Assembly: GCA_947626815.1 (NCBI GenBank)
Contig: CANQTN010000017.1
Span: 1 to 36,265, forward strand
From: an uncultured Clostridia bacterium
GTDB lineage: Bacteria > Bacillota > Clostridia > TANB77 > CAG-508
Length of the DNA stretch: 36,265 nucleotides
Reading direction: 5' to 3'
Shown here in pieces: positions 33,371-36,265 of this stretch. Position numbers and translations under genes: made by a program. The notes below the pieces were generated by a model, which searched no databases, was not told the DNA's origin, and worked only from the letters and a program-made list of their open reading frames with translations. Numbering within the stretch: position 1 is the stretch's first letter; every line of letters starts with the position of its first letter.

Positions 33371-35767
33371 TTAATCATGATGTTCTTTACTAATTTGTGC
33401 ATATTTTTTTAATTTTTCATATACTAAATAATTAATAGTACCTGCAGGAAAATGTCCGTTTTTATCTTTTTTACCTGCTGGAACACCTGTCAAAACTTCA
33501 ATGCCTTCTTCAATTGTAGAAATTGAATATATATGGAATTGATGATTTTTAACAGCTTGAATTATTTCATCTGACAATTGTAAATTATCTACATTTTGTA
33601 TCGGAATCATTACACCATGAGAACCATCTAAACCACGCATTTTACATATTTGGAAAAAGCCTTCAATTTTTTCATTAACTCCACCAATTGGTTGTATTTG
33701 TCCTTTTTGATTTACAGAACCAGTTACAGCAATAGACTGATTAATTGGTATACCAGACAAACTAGATAATAAACCATACAATTCTGTACTAGAAGCACTA
33801 TCACCATCTACACCATTATATAATTGCTCAAAACAAATACTTGCAGTTAAAGATAAAGGCATATCTTGTGCAAACATTTCACCTAAATATCCAGTTAATA
33901 TTAATACACCTTTAGAATGTGAAGGTCCAGATATTTCAACTTCTCTTTCAATATTAATAATACCATTTTTTCCAGTATAAGTATTAACTGTAATTTTGGC
34001 AGGCTTTCCAAATGTATAATCTCCTATTGTCATAACAGTTAAACCATTTAATTCACCAACTTCAAAACCAGAGGTATTTATTAATAAAGAATTTTCTTTT
34101 ATCATTTCCATATATTTACTATCATATTTTTTAACTCTATCAATTCTTTCAGAAAGAGCTTTTTCAATAAATTGACTAGTAACAACTTTAGATTTCGAAA
34201 TTTTTGCCCAAGTAGCAGCTTCACCAACTACTTGAATTAAATCATCAAATCTAGTAGAAACTTTATTATGACTTCCAGCTAATCTAGAAGCATACTCAAC
34301 TAAACGAGCCATTGCACTTTTATCTAAATGAGGTAATTGTTCATTAGAACAAAAACCATGAATAATTTGAGCCAATTTATGAAGATTATCAGAATTTATT
34401 TCAGCATCATCTTCAAATTCTACTTTAATCTTAAATAATTTTCTAAAATCAGAATCCATTGCCAAAAGAGTTTGATAAATATTTGCACTACCAATTAAAA
34501 TTACTTTTAAATTTAAAGGTATTGGTTCAGGTTTTAAAGAAACCAAAACCATTGATGAACGTTGGTCTGCAGTATTTTCAATACTTAATTCTTTCACTCT
34601 TAAAGCCTTTTTTAAAGATTCATAACACATAGCATTTGCTAACAAATCTTTAGCTTGGAAAATAATATATCCACCATTTGCACGTTGCATAAGACCAGGC
34701 TTTAACATAGTATGATCTGTCTTTAAAGAGCCATAATAATTTTCATATTCCAAAGAACCAAAAATATTATGATAAGAATAATTAGAATCCATAATAACAG
34801 GAGCTCCTTCACGAGTTGAATTATCAACAAACAAGTTAACACGATAATTCAAACAAGGATCTGTTTTTTTCATAACAGGACCAGATTGCTGAGGAACAGA
34901 TGATTTATTAGTATCATCCTCTAAAAAAACAGGAATATTTTTCAAAACATCTTGTTTTACATCATTTAAAAATTTATTAATTTTTTTATTTCTTTTATAA
35001 TGAGACTTTAAAAAATTAATATGAACATTAACTGTAAGTAATGCTACATTTGACTGCCATTCTGATATTTTTTTGTCAGATTGACGTTCAATCTCTTTTA
35101 TTTTACCAATGACATTCATAATTTGTTCTTGAACAAACACAGAATTGTCTTCATATTTTTGTTTAATAGAATCATCTAATTTTTCGAATTCATCTTCTTC
35201 AATAGCTTTTCCGTCAACAATAGGCATCATATAAATACCATTTTGAACAGCTTTAACTAGAAAACTATATTTTGCAACATCTTGATTTAACTTTTCTAAT
35301 AGGGCAGAACGCTTTGCTTCAAACTCTTGCTTTATTAAAGATTTTTCTTTTTCAAAATCATCATTATTAAAAGTCTTTTTTATGTCTTTTCTAATTTCTT
35401 TTATAAATCCATCCATATCATCTTTGAATTTTTGACCTTGTCCAGCAGGCAATTCAACAGCAATAGGTTCATTTGGATTATCAAAATTATATATATAACA
35501 CCAATCAGAAGGAGTTTTTTGCTTAGGAGCAATTTTTTCTAAATAATTTTTAGTATACATTGTTTTTCCAACTCCACTTGGACCTTCAAGATATAGATTA
35601 TATCCTTTTACATTTACTTGCAACCCAAATTCTAAAGCTTTAATTCCACGGTCTTGACCAATTCCAGAATCAATTGGCTCTAATTCTTCTGTTGTATTAA
35701 AATTAAATATGTTTTCATCACAAGTCATTTTTAAATCTTTATAACTTAATTCTTTTTTATTTTTCAT
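33371..35767 (-). CDS. Lon-family ATP-dependent protease (AAA_32/LonB-like)
   Basis: 798 residues. Walker A is GPSGVGKTMYTK (Lys68). A coiled-coil region at about 130-270 is inserted in the AAA domain, followed by HNIFGSLEYENYYG and LMQRANGGYIIFQAKDLL. The C-terminal Lon protease domain has GDSASSTELYGLLSSLSG (catalytic Ser) and GGVNEKIEGFFQ (catalytic Lys). This fits the AAA_32 plus Lon_C group, distinct from LonA. It should degrade cytoplasmic proteins; targets are unknown. GGAGG precedes the ATG. It has 798 codons without a single in-frame CGG. Confidence 0.93.
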   Translation of the reverse strand: MKNKKELSYKDLKMTCDENIFNFNTTEELEPIDSGIGQDRGIKALEFGLQVNVKGYNLYLEGPSGVGKTMYTKNYLEKIAPKQKTPSDWCYIYNFDNPNEPIAVELPAGQGQKFKDDMDGFIKEIRKDIKKTFNNDDFEKEKSLIKQEFEAKRSALLEKLNQDVAKYSFLVKAVQNGIYMMPIVDGKAIEEDEFEKLDDSIKQKYEDNSVFVQEQIMNVIGKIKEIERQSDKKISEWQSNVALLTVNVHINFLKSHYKRNKKINKFLNDVKQDVLKNIPVFLEDDTNKSSVPQQSGPVMKKTDPCLNYRVNLFVDNSTREGAPVIMDSNYSYHNIFGSLEYENYYGSLKTDHTMLKPGLMQRANGGYIIFQAKDLLANAMCYESLKKALRVKELSIENTADQRSSMVLVSLKPEPIPLNLKVILIGSANIYQTLLAMDSDFRKLFKIKVEFEDDAEINSDNLHKLAQIIHGFCSNEQLPHLDKSAMARLVEYASRLAGSHNKVSTRFDDLIQVVGEAATWAKISKSKVVTSQFIEKALSERIDRVKKYDSKYMEMIKENSLLINTSGFEVGELNGLTVMTIGDYTFGKPAKITVNTYTGKNGIINIEREVEISGPSHSKGVLILTGYLGEMFAQDMPLSLTASICFEQLYNGVDGDSASSTELYGLLSSLSGIPINQSIAVTGSVNQKGQIQPIGGVNEKIEGFFQICKMRGLDGSHGVMIPIQNVDNLQLSDEIIQAVKNHQFHIYSISTIEEGIEVLTGVPAGKKDKNGHFPAGTINYLVYEKLKKYAQISKEHHD

Positions 35768-36073
35768 TGGTTTCCTCCAAATCTTTTCTTATTAGTATAC
35801 ACAATTTAAATACATTTTATATTAGATGTAAAAAAAAGTAAAGGGAATTTAGTGAAAAATCGAAAAATAAAAAAAGAAAAGGTACTTGACAAAAAGACAA
35901 AAGTGTAATACCTTATTAACATAAGCAAAACTGAAAAACAGTTTCTTATTAAAAAAGTATTATGTAGAAAATGTATACTATTATTAGAAATAGTGAATAA
36001 TAAGGAAAGAAAATTTTACTAAAAAATAGAATGATAAAAGAGTAAAAAAAGCAAAAGAAAAAGGAGGAAAAAG
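35768..36073. other. 306-base gap with possible promoters for the pilin-like gene
   Basis: Two weak forward promoter candidates are visible: TTGACA (35886-35891), 17 bp, TACCTT; and an extended -10, TGTATACT, at 35972-35979 without a good -35. The Lon-type gene's RBS and start region take up the left end. An AAAGGAGG at 36060-36066 serves the pilin-like gene. I see no repeat or RNA gene here. Confidence 0.4.
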
Positions 36074-36265
36074 ATGGAAAAAAGAAAAAATGAAGAAGCC
36101 AAAAAAATGGCAAAAAATGTGGATGAAAGCAAGAAAAAAGGAAAAATAAGAGGAATAACATTAATAGCATTAGTAATAACAATAATAGTATTGTTAATAT
36201 TAGTAGGAGTAACTTTATCAACATTATCAGGACAAGATGGAATATTGACTAAAGCAGCAACAGCC
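36074..36265 (+). CDS. Prepilin-type N-terminal domain protein (partial, runs off the window)
   Basis: 64 residues are visible. A charged leader (MEKRKNEEAKKMAKNVDESK, then KKGKIRG) is followed by the hydrophobic helix ITLIALVITIIVLLILVGVTL and STLSGQDGILTKA. This resembles a type IV prepilin signal (cut after the Gly before ITLIA), a pattern frequent in Clostridia surface proteins, although the usual Glu at position 5 is Ala. Strong AAGGAGG RBS. The rest lies beyond the window. Confidence 0.8.
   Translation, partial: MEKRKNEEAKKMAKNVDESKKKGKIRGITLIALVITIIVLLILVGVTLSTLSGQDGILTKAATA

Overview
This is a very AT-rich chromosomal segment from a spore-forming anaerobic member of the Bacillota, most likely class Clostridia. 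The support is the order rpmG-secE-nusG-rplK-rplA-rplJ-rplL, a gatCAB operon, strong AGGAGG ribosome binding sites, sporulation and germination genes (spoIVA, spoVB-like, a gerA-type operon) and a rubredoxin domain. I cannot name the genus.

Layout. 1-508: a 5S rRNA gene and a palindromic repeat. 509-4793: flavin reductase-like gene, then the secE/nusG/ribosomal protein cluster with an L10 leader attenuator. 4903-8216: gatC, gatA, gatB. 8219-12414: an intergenic repeat, a small membrane protein, an AraC-type regulator, and a HerA/VirB4-like ATPase coupled to a cysteine-rich protein. 12441-16650: rpsT (reverse strand), then rpiB, a TagO/WecA-type transferase fused to rubredoxin, hslO (Hsp33) and a manganese pyrophosphatase. 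16667-17184: a nested palindromic repeat. 17285-19323: spoVB-like flippase and HU. 19566-21828: a PAPS-reductase-like/GNAT/ParB-like operon (ibrA/ibrB type). 21916-26282 (reverse strand): germinant receptor operon gerA-gerB-gerC plus a small membrane gene. 26442-31336: transglutaminase, spoIVA (reverse strand), UDP-sugar pyrophosphorylase and a hexapeptide acyltransferase-like gene. 31602-36265: a small membrane protein, a YetF-like protein, a DUF4363-like protein, a Lon-family protease and the start of a pilin-like gene.

The main observation concerns ten genes that look broken by a one-base frameshift: flavin reductase, HerA-like ATPase, TagO-rubredoxin, Hsp33, SpoVB, IbrA-like, GerA, transglutaminase, SpoIVA and the UDP-sugar pyrophosphorylase. 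In all ten the break is the same: an in-frame CGG codon followed by A or T. Skipping the C and reading GGA or GGT (glycine) restores a full-length protein, and in most cases the glycine is at a family-conserved position. I scanned every gene on both strands by eye and found no other in-frame CGG. CGA, CGT, CGC and AGA are used normally for arginine. No other type of frameshift is present. CGG therefore appears not to be an arginine codon here but a universal +1 shift signal (equivalently, CGGA/CGGT read as a four-base glycine codon). None of the ten sites is in a translation-machinery gene.

A second system is a family of five intergenic repeats of about 150-220 bp. They share a conserved TTCGGGGGGACCA motif and end in long inverted arms whose sequence varies from copy to copy while staying self-complementary. 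One copy sits inside another palindromic element.
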